From: Deltaproteobacteria bacterium
GTDB taxonomy: Bacteria > Myxococcota_A > Polyangia > Haliangiales > Haliangiaceae
Reading direction: 5' to 3'
NCBI GenBank assembly: GCA_021413675.1
Contig: JAIOQA010000409.1
Span: 1 to 64,000 of the forward strand
Length of the DNA stretch: 64,000 nucleotides
Shown here: positions 17,501 to 25,688 of the stretch, in pieces
How the letters are laid out: each line of letters opens with the position of its first letter
Position numbering within the stretch: the stretch's first letter is position 1
The notes under the pieces: generated by a model
Database searches by the model: none
The model's input: only the letters and a program-made list of their open reading frames with translations
Told to the model about the DNA's origin: nothing
Translations under genes and position numbers: made by a program

Positions 17501-18065
17501 GACCCAGGAGCGGTTCCTGGCGGCGGTCGAGGGCGGCGCCGATCCGGCGATCGTCCTGCGCTTCGTCGGCCACTACGAGGCGATCCGCGCCGCGATGTCG
17601 GGCGTCGAGAAGTCGCCGGCGGCGTGGGGCGCGTTCCCGCTCGATCCGTACTCGCACTCGCCGGCCCGCGGCGGCGCGCGCCAGCCCGGCATGACCGGGC
17701 AGGTCAAGGAAGAGATCCTCGTGCGCATGGGCGAGCTCGGGATCCGCGTGCGCGGCGGCTGCGTGGCGTTCCGGCCGCGGCTCCTGCGCCGGGCCGAGTT
17801 CCTGACCGAGCCGGCGGTGTTCGAGCCGTACGCGATCGATGGCGCGCCGCTGCGCCTCGAGCTCGCGCCCGGCACGCTCGCGTTCACGTACTGCCAGGTG
17901 CCGGTCGTCTATCACCTGAGCGACACGCGGCGCATCGCGCTCACGGTCGATGGCGCGGCGATCGAGATCGCAGGCGACGCGCTCGACGCGGCCTGGTCCG
18001 CCGAGGTGTTCGAGCGCACCGGGCGGGTCGCGCGCATCGACGTCTTCACGGCGCCGGGTCGATAG
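14598..18065 (+). CDS. Large glycoside phosphorylase of the GH94/GH149/GH161 group, probably acting on beta-1,3-glucan
   Basis: 1155 residues. GAGGAG (14586-14591) is 6 nt before the ATG at 14598 and abuts the ATG at 14592, so 14598 was chosen. The N-terminal beta-sandwich (to about 350) and the long helical (alpha/alpha)6 part match large phosphorylases. RPEWNDANNALVG places an Asp at residue 654 in the WND context that supplies the general acid in GH94-type enzymes. TLDGHNPYRVGRHGIDWE and IGYWGDHQIVYL line the presumed active site. No signal peptide is visible, so it is cytoplasmic. Length and context (laminarinase, oligosaccharide importer) favour GH149 or GH161 beta-1,3-glucan phosphorylase, which releases glucose-1-phosphate from imported chains. 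The exact family cannot be settled by eye. Confidence 0.82.
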   Translation: METPIPLVFGRSPLHAMTQQATGRLVSAFGDEYYVIEDAQTLAPFLTSIVGDSDHWLFVASNGALTAGRGNPANALFPYVTEDKLYDAAGVTGPTTSLIVTRAGAASLWHPLRPVDQRVYGVTQRLYKSVLGNRLVIEEENRDLGLCFRAAWSTSDRFGFVRECTLVNRGSTPVHVRVLDGLLNLMPGDVSEPLQLGYSCLVDAFKKHERVPGTTLALYTLAAQVVDRAEPVEALHATVVWSHGLGAASVHLGDEAIARFDRGEATREVDLVRGGRGAYLTGAEIALAPGAEQRWLIVADVAQTQAAVARLITELGDPASAVAAVRADLAASHARLRRIVAGTDALQRSADRNACAHHVANVLFNDMRGGVFAHGNAIPGPDFAAFVRGANRVVGARHEALLDELPALEPHAAHRARLAETGDPELLRLADEYLPLTFSRRHGDPSRPWNRFDIRVRDARGDVVLDYQGNWRDIFQNWEALGASYPAFLEQMVAKFVNASTLDGHNPYRVGRHGIDWEVPDPDHPWATIGYWGDHQIVYLARLLELSLAHHPDGLRALLQQARFSYADVPYRIRPFAEILVDPRATIVFDAARHAQIVAREAELGSDARLVHDSHGVVRATLIEKLLVPALAKLANFVPGGGIWMNTQRPEWNDANNALVGYGVSMVTACYLERYLALVDALLAPLADDTAPITREVAGWIEATAHALEANRALAAIATIDDRARWRCMSALGEAASAYRARIYAAGITDTVAVPIAALRALIARAGQFVRHTIASARRADGLVHAYSVLVPGTPETGWGLEPLAEMLEGQVAALSTRALDDAAALAVLDALPASRLYRADQRSYLLYPDRRLPTFLEKNVIPPAVFARAPLLQRLVDRGDTRIALCDAQGQLRFAAEHTNAAACDARLRRLRADGELDATDDEIAAVLAVYEEVFHHRAFTGRSGTMFAYEGLGSIYWHMVGKLLLATQERFLAAVEGGADPAIVLRFVGHYEAIRAAMSGVEKSPAAWGAFPLDPYSHSPARGGARQPGMTGQVKEEILVRMGELGIRVRGGCVAFRPRLLRRAEFLTEPAVFEPYAIDGAPLRLELAPGTLAFTYCQVPVVYHLSDTRRIALTVDGAAIEIAGDALDAAWSAEVFERTGRVARIDVFTAPGR

Positions 18066-18143
18066 CGGACCTCGCCGGGCGATTCCCGAGTCTGCCGATC
18101 GCGGCCACCCCGCGGCGCGGATCGATCGGGCACGGTGGCGTTC

Positions 18144-18647
18144 ATGCTCGCTCGCCTCGCCGTGTTGTCCATGCTGGTCGCGTGCTCGTCCAAGGCTGCC
18201 GAGCCCGCTGCGGGGAGCTCGGGCAGCGCCGGAAGCGCAGGAAGCGCAGGAAGCGCCGCGCCCGCCGCCGGCAGCGCCGCCGGGTTCACGCGCCGCGAGA
18301 TCGATTGCGCCGGCGTGATCAGCGGCTCGGAACGCGCGATCGGCGGCCCGATCGCGCCGGGCTGGGGAACGATCCCGAAGGACCTGCAGCTGCTCCCGCC
18401 GGGCGCCGAGCTGTGCGGCAACGGCGCCGTCAACGGCAACCAGACGGCCTTCATCCGCTCGCCGCTGTTCGGCCAGGCGCTCGCGGACTTCTATGCGCCG
18501 GCCGCGACCGGCTGCGCGATGAAGGTCGACGTCAACGGCAACGACACCGTCCAGATCTCGATGGCCGCGATGGACTGCGGCAAGACCCGTCGCATGATCG
18601 CCGTCACCGACTCGACCTACGGCTTCTACTCGATGCAAGTCTACTGA
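18144..18647 (+). CDS. Small lipoprotein of unknown function
   Basis: About 167 residues from the ATG at 18144 (a GTG at 18135 is an alternative). The signal peptide ends in a lipobox-like LVACSS, followed by a low-complexity Gly-Ser-Ala linker and a globular domain of about 115 residues with four Cys, probably two disulfides. I recognise no family. It follows the phosphorylase by about 80 bp on the same strand and may be cotranscribed, but nothing links it to glucan use. Confidence 0.75.
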   Translation: MLARLAVLSMLVACSSKAAEPAAGSSGSAGSAGSAGSAAPAAGSAAGFTRREIDCAGVISGSERAIGGPIAPGWGTIPKDLQLLPPGAELCGNGAVNGNQTAFIRSPLFGQALADFYAPAATGCAMKVDVNGNDTVQISMAAMDCGKTRRMIAVTDSTYGFYSMQVY

Positions 18648-18657
18648 TTGCGGCGGG

Positions 18658-18749
18658 CCTCACGCCTGTGAGGCGGCTGCCCTGACCGCCGCGCGTCGGT
18701 GAGGTCCCTCACCGACGTTGCCGTGCGTCGGGGGCCCGTCGACGGGCCC
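18658..18749. terminator. Three consecutive perfect hairpins between genes
   Basis: Hairpin 1 at 18658-18673 (CCTCAC, 4-nt loop, GTGAGG). Hairpin 2 at 18695-18716 (10-bp perfect stem beginning GTCGGTGAGG, 2-nt loop). Hairpin 3 at 18732-18749 is an 18-bp perfect palindrome with half-site GGGCCCGTC. There is no T-run. The first two could terminate the upstream transcript; the third lies 7 bp before the -10 box of the kinase gene and could be an operator. Confidence 0.5.
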
Positions 18750-18756
18750 GGGCGGA

Positions 18757-18762
18757 TATACT
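18757..18762 (+). promoter_or_regulatory. -10 box TATACT, 6 nt before GTG start
   Basis: TATACT ends 6 nt before the GTG at 18769, and no Shine-Dalgarno lies between. Transcription would begin at or next to the start codon, giving a leaderless mRNA (inference from spacing). Confidence 0.6.
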
Positions 18763-18768
18763 CGAGGC

Positions 18769-21700
18769 GTGCACGCGGGCGCCGTCCTCGGGGAGCGATT
18801 CCTCCTGCAAGCGCGGGCCGGGGCCGGTGGTGCGGCGACGGTCTATCGCGCGCTCGATCAGCAGAGCGGCGCGATCGTCGCGGTGAAGATCATGACCTCG
18901 GTCGACGCGCTCGGCGAGGAGCGGTTCGAGCGCGAGGCCCGCACGCTGGCCGAGCTGTCGCATCCCGGGCTGGTCCGCTACATCGCCCATGGCGTCGCGC
19001 TGTCGGGCGCGCGCTACCTCGCGATGGAGTGGCTCGAGGGCGTGGACCTGGCCCAGCGCCTGGCGCGCGGCCCGCTCGCGGTCGCCGAGGCGGTCGCGAT
19101 GGTGCGGCGCGCCGCCGAGGCACTGGCCGCGCTGCACGGCCGCGGCATCGTCCACCGCGACGTCAAGCCGTCGAACATGTTCCTGGTCGACGGCCGCACC
19201 GATCGCGTGAAGGTCGTCGACTTCGGGCTCGCGCGCCCGGCGCAGGGCGACTCGGTCACGCTCACCGGCGTCGCGATCGGCACGCCGCGCTTCATGGCCC
19301 CCGAGCAGGTCCGCGGCCGGCGCGATCTCGACGCGCGGGTCGACGTCTACGGCCTCGGCGGCGTGCTCTACGCCGCGCTGACCGGGCGGCCCGCGTTCGT
19401 CGGCTCCGACCACATGGCGATCCTCGCGCGCGTGCTCCTCGAGATCCCGCAGTCGATCTGCGAGCTCGTGCCCGAGGTGCCGGCCGGCCTCGACGAGCTG
19501 GTCGCCGACATGATGGCGAAGGACCGCATGGATCGCCCGGCCGACGCGGCCGCGGTGATCGCGCGCCTCGACGTGATCGCGAGCTCGACCGATCTCGACG
19601 CCACGCCGCCGCCGAACATGGTCGCGGTCACCGGCGGCGAGCAGCGGCTGCTCAGCGTGGTGCTGGTCAGCGAGTTCGCCGACGTGCCGGTGCCGCCGCC
19701 GAGCGTCGACGACACCGACGCGACCCAGACCGGCTCGCACGGCGCGACCACCAAGCTCGCCGAGGTGATCGCACAGCACCGCGCGCGCTTCGTGCGCCTG
19801 CCCGATCGCTCGTGGGTCGTGACGCTGGTCGGCACCGGGCCGGCCACCGATCAGGCCGCGCACGCCGCGCGGCTGGCGCTGTCGATGCGCGCGCAGGCGC
19901 CGACCGGGACGATCGCGCTCGCCACCGGCGCGGGCCAGATCGCGCGCCGGCTGCCGGCCGGCGACGTGATCGATCGCGCGGCGGCGCTGTTGCACCGCGG
20001 CCGCGAGCGCGGCACCCAGACGATCGCCGTCGACGACGTCACCGCGGAGCTGCTCGGCGATCGGTTCACGCTCAAGCGCGGGCCCGACGGCGTCGAGCTC
20101 GTCGGCGAGGCCGGCGGCGATCGCGCGCGCACGCTGCTCGGCGTGGCCACCGCGTGCATCGGCCGCGACGCCGAGCTCGGGACGCTGACCGCGATCTGGA
20201 ACCACTGCGTGCTCGAGCGCACCGCGCGGGTCGTGCTGGTCACCGCCGACGCCGGCGTCGGCAAGTCGCGGCTGCGCCACGAGCTCTTGCGCCGCCTCGG
20301 CGGCGATCACGAGGTGTGGATCGGCCGCGGCGATCCGATGCGCGCGGGCGCCGCGTTCGGCCTGCTCGCGCCGGCGATCCGCGGCGCCGCTGGTGTCATC
20401 GATGGCGACCCGCTCGAGAAGCGCCGCGCGGCGCTCCTGGCCAGGGTCAGCCGCCACCTCTCCCACGACGACGCCGATCGCGTCGCCGGGTTCCTGGGCG
20501 AGCTGATCGGCGTGCCGTTCCCCGACGACACCCGCGCGCCGCTGCGCACCGCGCGCCACGATCCGCGGCTCATGAACGATCACATGCGGACCGCGTGGAT
20601 CGACTGGGTCGCCGCCGAGTCCGACGCCGCGCCGCTCTTGATCGTGCTCGAGGATCTGCACTGGGGCGATCGCCCGACGGTGAAGTTCATCGACGCGATG
20701 CTGGCCGCGCTCGCCGAGCGGCCCATCATGGTGCTCGCGCTCGCGCGGCCCGAGGTGAAGTCGCTGATCCCGGGGCTGTGGGAGGCGCGGCAGGTCACCG
20801 AGATCCCGCTCGGCTCGCTGTCGCGACGCGCGAGCGAGCGCCTGGTGCGCGACGTGCTCGGCGACGACGCGACGCCCGAGATCGTCGGCAAGCTGGTCGA
20901 GCAGGCCGCCGGCAACGCGCTGTTCCTCGAGGAGCTCATCCGCGCGGTCGCCGAGCGCAAGGGCGACCAGCTGCCGGCCTCGGTGCTGGCGATGGTCCAG
21001 GCCCGCCTCGACCGGCTGCCCGCCGAGGCCCGGCGCGTGCTGCGCGCGGCCAGCGTGTTCTCGAACGTGTTCTGGACCTCGGGCGTGGCGGCGCTGGTCG
21101 GCGCCGATCTCAACGTCGGCGAGTGGATCGACTTCCTGCTCGAGCAGGAGGTGCTGTCGCGGCGCACCGATCGCCGGTTCGCGACAGAGGACGAGCTGGT
21201 GTTCCGCCACGCGCTGGTCCGCGACGCGGCCTACTCGCTCCTGACCGACGCCGATCGCCAGCTCGCGCACCGCCACGCCGCGGCCTGGCTCGAGCGCGCC
21301 GGCGAGACCAACGCGCTGGTGCTGGCCGAGCACCTCGAGCGCGGCGGCGAGCTCGAGCGCGCCGCGAGCCAGTACCTGCGCGCCGCCGACACCGCGCTCG
21401 ACGCCTCGGATCTCGCGGCCGCGACCGCGCGCGCGGCGCAGGGCCTCGCCTGCCTCGATCAGGCGCTGGCGGCCGAGCAGCACCCCACGCGCGGCGCGCT
21501 GCACCTGGTCGAGGCGCAGGTCCACTCGTGGACCGATCAGTTCGCCGAGCAGGAGGTCGCGGGACGCCGGGCGCTGGCGTGCCTCGCGATCGGCTCGCCG
21601 CTGTGGTGCCGCGCGATCGCCGAGGTCGCGCACGCCTGCGGTCACGTCGGCCGCCAGGACGCGCTGATCGAGATCGGCTCGACGCTGGCCGAGCTCGGCG

Positions 21701-22659
21701 CGCGCTCCGGCGTGCGCGATCGCGCGTACGTCGTCGCGGTCGCGGGCACGTCGACGTTCCTGATCCTGTTCGGCCACTTCGCGCTCGCCGACCGGCTCAT
21801 CGCGCTGGTCCGCCCGACGATCGACGCGTTCAGCCACGACGATCCCGCGGTCGCCGGCGCGATCTTGCGGGTCACCGCGATGCGCGCGCAGAGCCGCGAG
21901 GATCTCGCCGAGTGCATGGAGGCCGATCGCCTGTCGATCGACGCGTTCGATCGCGCGGGCGATATCGCGAGCGCGAACCGCCAGCGCGGCAACCTCGGCG
22001 CCGCGCTGCTCGCCCTCGGCGCGTACCCCGAGGCCCGCGCGATCCTGACCGACGCGACCGAGCGCTCGACCCGGCTGCGCCTGCAGAGCGTGGCCGCGGT
22101 CGGCCGGCTCAACCTCGGGCTCACGCTCGAGCTCATGGGCGACCAGGGCGGGCTCGCGCTGCTCGAGCGCGGGGTGGCGGAGCTCCGCGACCTCGGCATG
22201 CTGCGGATCGAGTCCGAGGGCCGCGCCAACGTCGCGGCTGCGCACCTGCGCGTCGGCGACCGCGCCGCGGCGGTGCGCGAGGCCGATCGCTAGGTCGCGA
22301 TCGCCGCGGCGTTCCCGCCGTCCCTGGTCTACTGCCTCGCCCAGCGCGCGCAGGTCGCGCTCGCCGATGGCCGCCCGGCCGAGGCCCTGGTCGATGCGCG
22401 CCGCGCGCGCGAGCTGCTCGAGGTGGTCGGCGGGCTCGATCGCTCCGAGGGCGAGCCGCTGGTCCGCCTGGTCTTCGCCGAGGCGCTGGCCGCCACCGGC
22501 GATCTCGCGGGCGCGCGCACGGCGATCGCCACCGCCCGCGCGCGGCTCGAGCGGGTCGCCGCCAACATCACGGATCCGACCTGGCGCGCCAGCTACCTCG
22601 AGCGCGTCGCGATCAACGCGCGCACGTTCGAGCTCGATCGCGCGTGGAACGGCGCCTGA
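18769..22659 (+). pseudogene. Ser/Thr kinase - cyclase-like - AAA/STAND ATPase - TPR fusion, interrupted by in-frame TAG
   Basis: The frame encodes 1174 residues to a TAG at 22291-22293, then continues in the same frame for 121 more codons of equally protein-like sequence to TGA at 22659. Domains: protein kinase (about 7-265; AVKIM, HRDVKPSN, VDFGLA, APEQ); a degenerate nucleotide-cyclase-like region (about 290-460, with ALATGAGQIARRLPAGDVIDRAA); an ATPase (TADAGVGKSRLRHELL); TPR-like helices to the end. This matches the TOMM-system kinase/cyclase fusion type multiplied in myxobacteria such as Plesiocystis. The stop removes only the last TPR repeats, so the shortened protein could still work. 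Sequencing error, a real nonsense mutation or suppression all remain possible. GTG 18769 is chosen from the adjacent -10 box. Confidence 0.85.
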
Positions 22660-22671
22660 CCGGGCGCTGGC

Positions 22672-23664
22672 CTACAGCGCGACGACCATCTTGCCGACGT
22701 TGCCGCCGGCCAGGAGCGACAGGAACGCCTCGGGCGCGCGCGCGATGCCCTCGATCACGGTCTCGCGGGCGTGGAGCTTGCCCTGCGCCAGGAGCGGCGC
22801 GACCTCGGCGTGCATCTCGGGCAGGCGCGCCATCGAGTCGCTCACGATGAAGCCCTTGATCGTGAGGCGCTTGCCCACGATCATCGCCATGTTCGACGGT
22901 CCGGGTTCCGGACGCTGGTCGTTGTAGCGCGAGATCATGCCGCACGCGCTGATCCGCCCGAACGGCCGCATCGCGCCCATCGCTGCCTCGAGGTGATCGC
23001 CGCCGACGTTGTCGAAGTAGACGTCGATGCCGTCGGGCGCGGCCGCGGCGAGCTGGCCCGCGACGTCGCCGGCCTTGTAGTCGAACGCGGCGTCGAAGCC
23101 GAGCTCGCCGGTCAGGAGCGCGACCTTGGCGGCGCCGCCGGCCGAGCCGACCACGCGGCAGCCGCGGTGCTTGGCGAGCTGGCCCGCGATCGAACCGACC
23201 GCGCCCGCCGCCGCCGAGATGAACACGCGATCGCCGGCCTTCACGCCGACGAGCTCGAGGCCGACCCACGCGGTGAGCCCGGTGAGGCCGAGCACGCCGA
23301 GGTACACCGACGGCGTCTTCGACGGCGGCACGACCTGGACCGAGGTCGCGGGCGCGACGAACGCCTCGCGCCAGCCGAACATCGACATGACCAGCGTGCC
23401 GACCGGCGCGCTGGCGGCGCGCGACGCGACGACCTCGCCGACCGCGCCGCCCTCCATCGCCTTGCCGAGCGCGAACGGCGGCACGTACGACTTCACGTCG
23501 TTCATGCGGCCGCGCATGTACGGATCGACCGACATGACGCGGTTCTTGACGACGATCTCGCCATCGCCGGGCTCGGGCACGTCGACCTCGGCGAGCTCGA
23601 AGTCATCGGGCGTGGGCGTGCCACGCGGACGCGAACGCAGGCGGATCTCGCGGCTCTTCATCAT
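22672..23664 (-). CDS. NADP-dependent oxidoreductase, MDR family (zinc-free)
   Basis: 330 residues from the ATG at 23664 (a second ATG is at 23661). Medium-chain reductase of the leukotriene-B4 dehydrogenase/CurA/YncB type. A GroES-like N-terminal half (VDPYMRGRMND) is followed by a Rossmann domain (VFISAAAGAVGSIAGQLAKHRGCRVVGSAGG) and the family motif YFDNVGGDHLEAAMGAM. No zinc-binding Cys cluster is seen. It would reduce activated double bonds of alpha,beta-unsaturated ketones or quinones with NADPH in the cytoplasm. It converges with the kinase gene, leaving 12 nt. No pathway link is visible. Confidence 0.93.
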   Translation of the reverse strand: MMKSREIRLRSRPRGTPTPDDFELAEVDVPEPGDGEIVVKNRVMSVDPYMRGRMNDVKSYVPPFALGKAMEGGAVGEVVASRAASAPVGTLVMSMFGWREAFVAPATSVQVVPPSKTPSVYLGVLGLTGLTAWVGLELVGVKAGDRVFISAAAGAVGSIAGQLAKHRGCRVVGSAGGAAKVALLTGELGFDAAFDYKAGDVAGQLAAAAPDGIDVYFDNVGGDHLEAAMGAMRPFGRISACGMISRYNDQRPEPGPSNMAMIVGKRLTIKGFIVSDSMARLPEMHAEVAPLLAQGKLHARETVIEGIARAPEAFLSLLAGGNVGKMVVAL

Positions 23665-23758
23665 GCGCGCAGTCTCGCACGCAACGCGCACGAGACCAGC
23701 CGCGCGGCCACGAACGCCGCGCGGCCACGTTGGCGTCGGGGTCAGGACGGCTGCGCGA

Positions 23759-23989
23759 TCACTCGCCGCCGCACGGGTTCGCCATCTCACCGCCGCCGCC
23801 GCACGGGTTCCCACCCATGCCCGGCTCGGTCGCGCCGCCGTAGGTCGAGCCGCCCGTCGCGGAGCCCGAGCCCATGTCGCCGCCCGTGTTCTCGGTCTTG
23901 TCCGGGGTCGTCGCCGCCGGCTTGCTCTTGCTACACCCGGCGAAGCCCATCAGGCCGGCCACCACCAGAGCAATCGTCATGTTGCGCAT
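23759..23989 (-). CDS. Small Gly-rich lipoprotein, NPCGG type (copy 2)
   Basis: 76 residues: lipobox FAGC, an early Lys/Thr stretch, then a Gly/Ser/Met-rich tail with two NPCGG motifs ending in CGGE. It is closely related to the gene at 24162-24404 and shares its N-terminal plan (MRNMTIA...), including GGAGCGACTG before the ATG. The tail Cys may bind metal or crosslink; no family is recognised. Confidence 0.8.
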   Translation of the reverse strand: MRNMTIALVVAGLMGFAGCSKSKPAATTPDKTENTGGDMGSGSATGGSTYGGATEPGMGGNPCGGGGEMANPCGGE

Positions 23990-24115
23990 CAGTCGCTCCC
24001 TCGTTGCGAGTTGGTCGGCTCACCAGGCGAACTCCCGGCGCGGCCACGGGGTCAACGCTCGCCGGTGCGCGACCTTACAGGCCGCGCGTGCAGGTGATCG
24101 CTCCGGAACGAAACA

Positions 24116-24135
24116 GGGGCCGGTTGCCCGGCCCC
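24116..24135 (-). terminator. Rho-independent-like terminator
   Basis: A perfect 8-bp stem (GGGGCCGG / CCGGCCCC) with a 4-nt loop. On the minus strand it is followed by TGTTTCGTT. It stands 26 nt past the stop of the small lipoprotein gene at 24162. Confidence 0.7.
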
Positions 24136-24161
24136 CGTTCGCACATCAGTGAGCGGTCAGT

Positions 24162-24404
24162 TCACTCGCCGCCGCCGCACGGATCAGCGGCGCCACCACA
24201 GGGGTTGCCCTCGCCGCCACCCATGTCACCGCCCGAGCCCATCTCGCCGCCAGAGCCCTCGGCCGAACCCGAGCCCGAGCCGGCCTCGCCGCCCGAGTTC
24301 TCCATGGTCTTGTCCGGGGTCGCCGCAGCGCCCTTGTTCTTGCCGCCACACGCAGCGAACACCAGCAGGCCGGCCGCAACAAAAGCAATCGTCATCTTGC
24401 GCAT
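24162..24404 (-). CDS. Small Gly-rich lipoprotein, NPCGG type (copy 1)
   Basis: 80 residues: signal peptide, lipobox FAAC, a linker TPDKTMENSGGE, a Gly/Ser run, and a tail with NPCGGAADPCGGG. AAGGAG stands upstream of the ATG with proper spacing. It is a tandem paralogue of the gene at 23759, each with its own ribosome site and separated by a terminator, so the two are probably transcribed separately. Function unknown. Confidence 0.8.
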   Translation of the reverse strand: MRKMTIAFVAAGLLVFAACGGKNKGAAATPDKTMENSGGEAGSGSGSAEGSGGEMGSGGDMGGGEGNPCGGAADPCGGGE

Positions 24405-24652
24405 CAGTCGCTCCTTCGCGTCGATTGGGTCGGCCCGTCAGGCAAAGCCCGCTGCGGCCAGGTCGATAACGCTCGCACCCGCTGTCGGTTACCGCGCACT
24501 CCTCGCGGCCGCCCCACAGTCGCGCCGAACGCCGAGACGGTAGCCGATCGATCGTGCGCGCCGCCACACGAGGGCCGCCAAAACGACCCGCGTTCGCGGC
24601 GCGCGCCGGCGGCGTGACGACCGCGGCGTGGATGCGGAGCGATCTCGAAACG

Positions 24653-25393
24653 TTAGTTCGAGCCGCTGCCCGAGCCCGCGCTACCCGAGCCCGAGCCCGC
24701 GCTGCCCGCGCCCGCAGGCGCGCCGCCGGTCTTGATGTTGTTCGGACCGATCAGCTCGCGCGCCGCCTTCGCGCAGGTCGCGATCACCTCGTTGTCGATC
24801 ATGCTCGGACCGCCGCGCACCTGCAGGATGCACTTGGTGTCCTCGTCGAGGATCTTGAACGTGTTCACGTCGTCGGCGCCCTGCGCCACGACCTGGAGGC
24901 AGGCGTAGAAGCCGAGCGACTCGTCGTCGCGCAGCTTGAGCTGCTTGCAGCGCTCCTTGAAGTGCGCCTCGTCCTCGATCGTCGAGCAGTACGCCGTGAT
25001 GTTGCAGACGTCGTCGCCGGCCATGACGCCGAGCCGGCGCTGCTTCTTGAGCAGCGCCGCCTGCTCCGCGGCCGACATCACCTTGCCGCCGCGGACCAGC
25101 GAGCACGACGCGGCGGACTCGGCCGCGTTGGCGGTGAGGTCCTTGAGCGTGAGCGGCTCCTTCTCGCCGAGCGCGGTCGTGAACGCCGCGACATCGATGA
25201 GCTGCTCGCACGGCACGTGGACGCCCGCGCCCACCGGCGGCCGGATCCGCTCGGTCTTGCGCTGCGAGTCCTGCGCGCGGATCTTGGCCTCCTCGGCCTC
25301 GGCCTCCTTGCGCGCCGCCTCGGCGCCGCTCTGGCCGCTGCCGCACGCGGCAAAGAGAATGATGGGTGCGAGCAAGCTGGCGATCGTGCGCAT
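24653..25393 (-). CDS. Lipoprotein with Cys-rich domain and Gly-Ser tail
   Basis: 246 residues from the ATG at 25393, preceded by GGAGGG. The lipobox is FAAC; a charged coiled stretch (AARKEAEAEEAKIRAQ) precedes a helical domain with about seven Cys (VPCEQLIDV, ASCSLV, DDVCNITAYCSTI, KERCKQL, FYACLQVV, TKCILQV, ATCAKAA). The tail is low-complexity Gly-Ser. Paired Cys suggest a periplasmic disulfide-bonded domain. I recognise no family; such proteins are common and uncharacterised in myxobacteria. Confidence 0.82.
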   Translation of the reverse strand: MRTIASLLAPIILFAACGSGQSGAEAARKEAEAEEAKIRAQDSQRKTERIRPPVGAGVHVPCEQLIDVAAFTTALGEKEPLTLKDLTANAAESAASCSLVRGGKVMSAAEQAALLKKQRRLGVMAGDDVCNITAYCSTIEDEAHFKERCKQLKLRDDESLGFYACLQVVAQGADDVNTFKILDEDTKCILQVRGGPSMIDNEVIATCAKAARELIGPNNIKTGGAPAGAGSAGSGSGSAGSGSGSN

Positions 25394-25688
25394 TCGTCCC
25401 TCCGTTGCGCGCGGACCGTAACACGGTGCGCACTCCCGACACACGTGTCGCCCCCGACGACATCTGCTGGCAAAGCGCGCGCGGTCGCGTTCGCTCCCGA
25501 CGGGAGCGCACACGCTGGCCTCAGGTTGTCCACAGGGGTGTCGTCGTCGACGACAATGTCCTTTCCAATCCGGAACTTGCAGTCCGCGGGGTTGTGCATT
25601 GCCGGGGCGTGGCACGCGCGCTGCAAATAGGTCTCCTCGTTCGGCGGTCGCAACGGACCGCTCGACATGGTGGGCCTCGCGGGGTCGC
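25394..25688. other. Intergenic stretch, no supported gene
   Basis: About 300 bp upstream of the Cys-rich lipoprotein. The minus strand reads open from 25668 with a short plausible stretch (HNPADCKFRIGKDIVVDDD), but that frame later runs through the lipoprotein gene and lacks the local third-position GC bias. It may be a decayed gene fragment. A gtTACGGT element precedes the lipoprotein. Confidence 0.4.
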
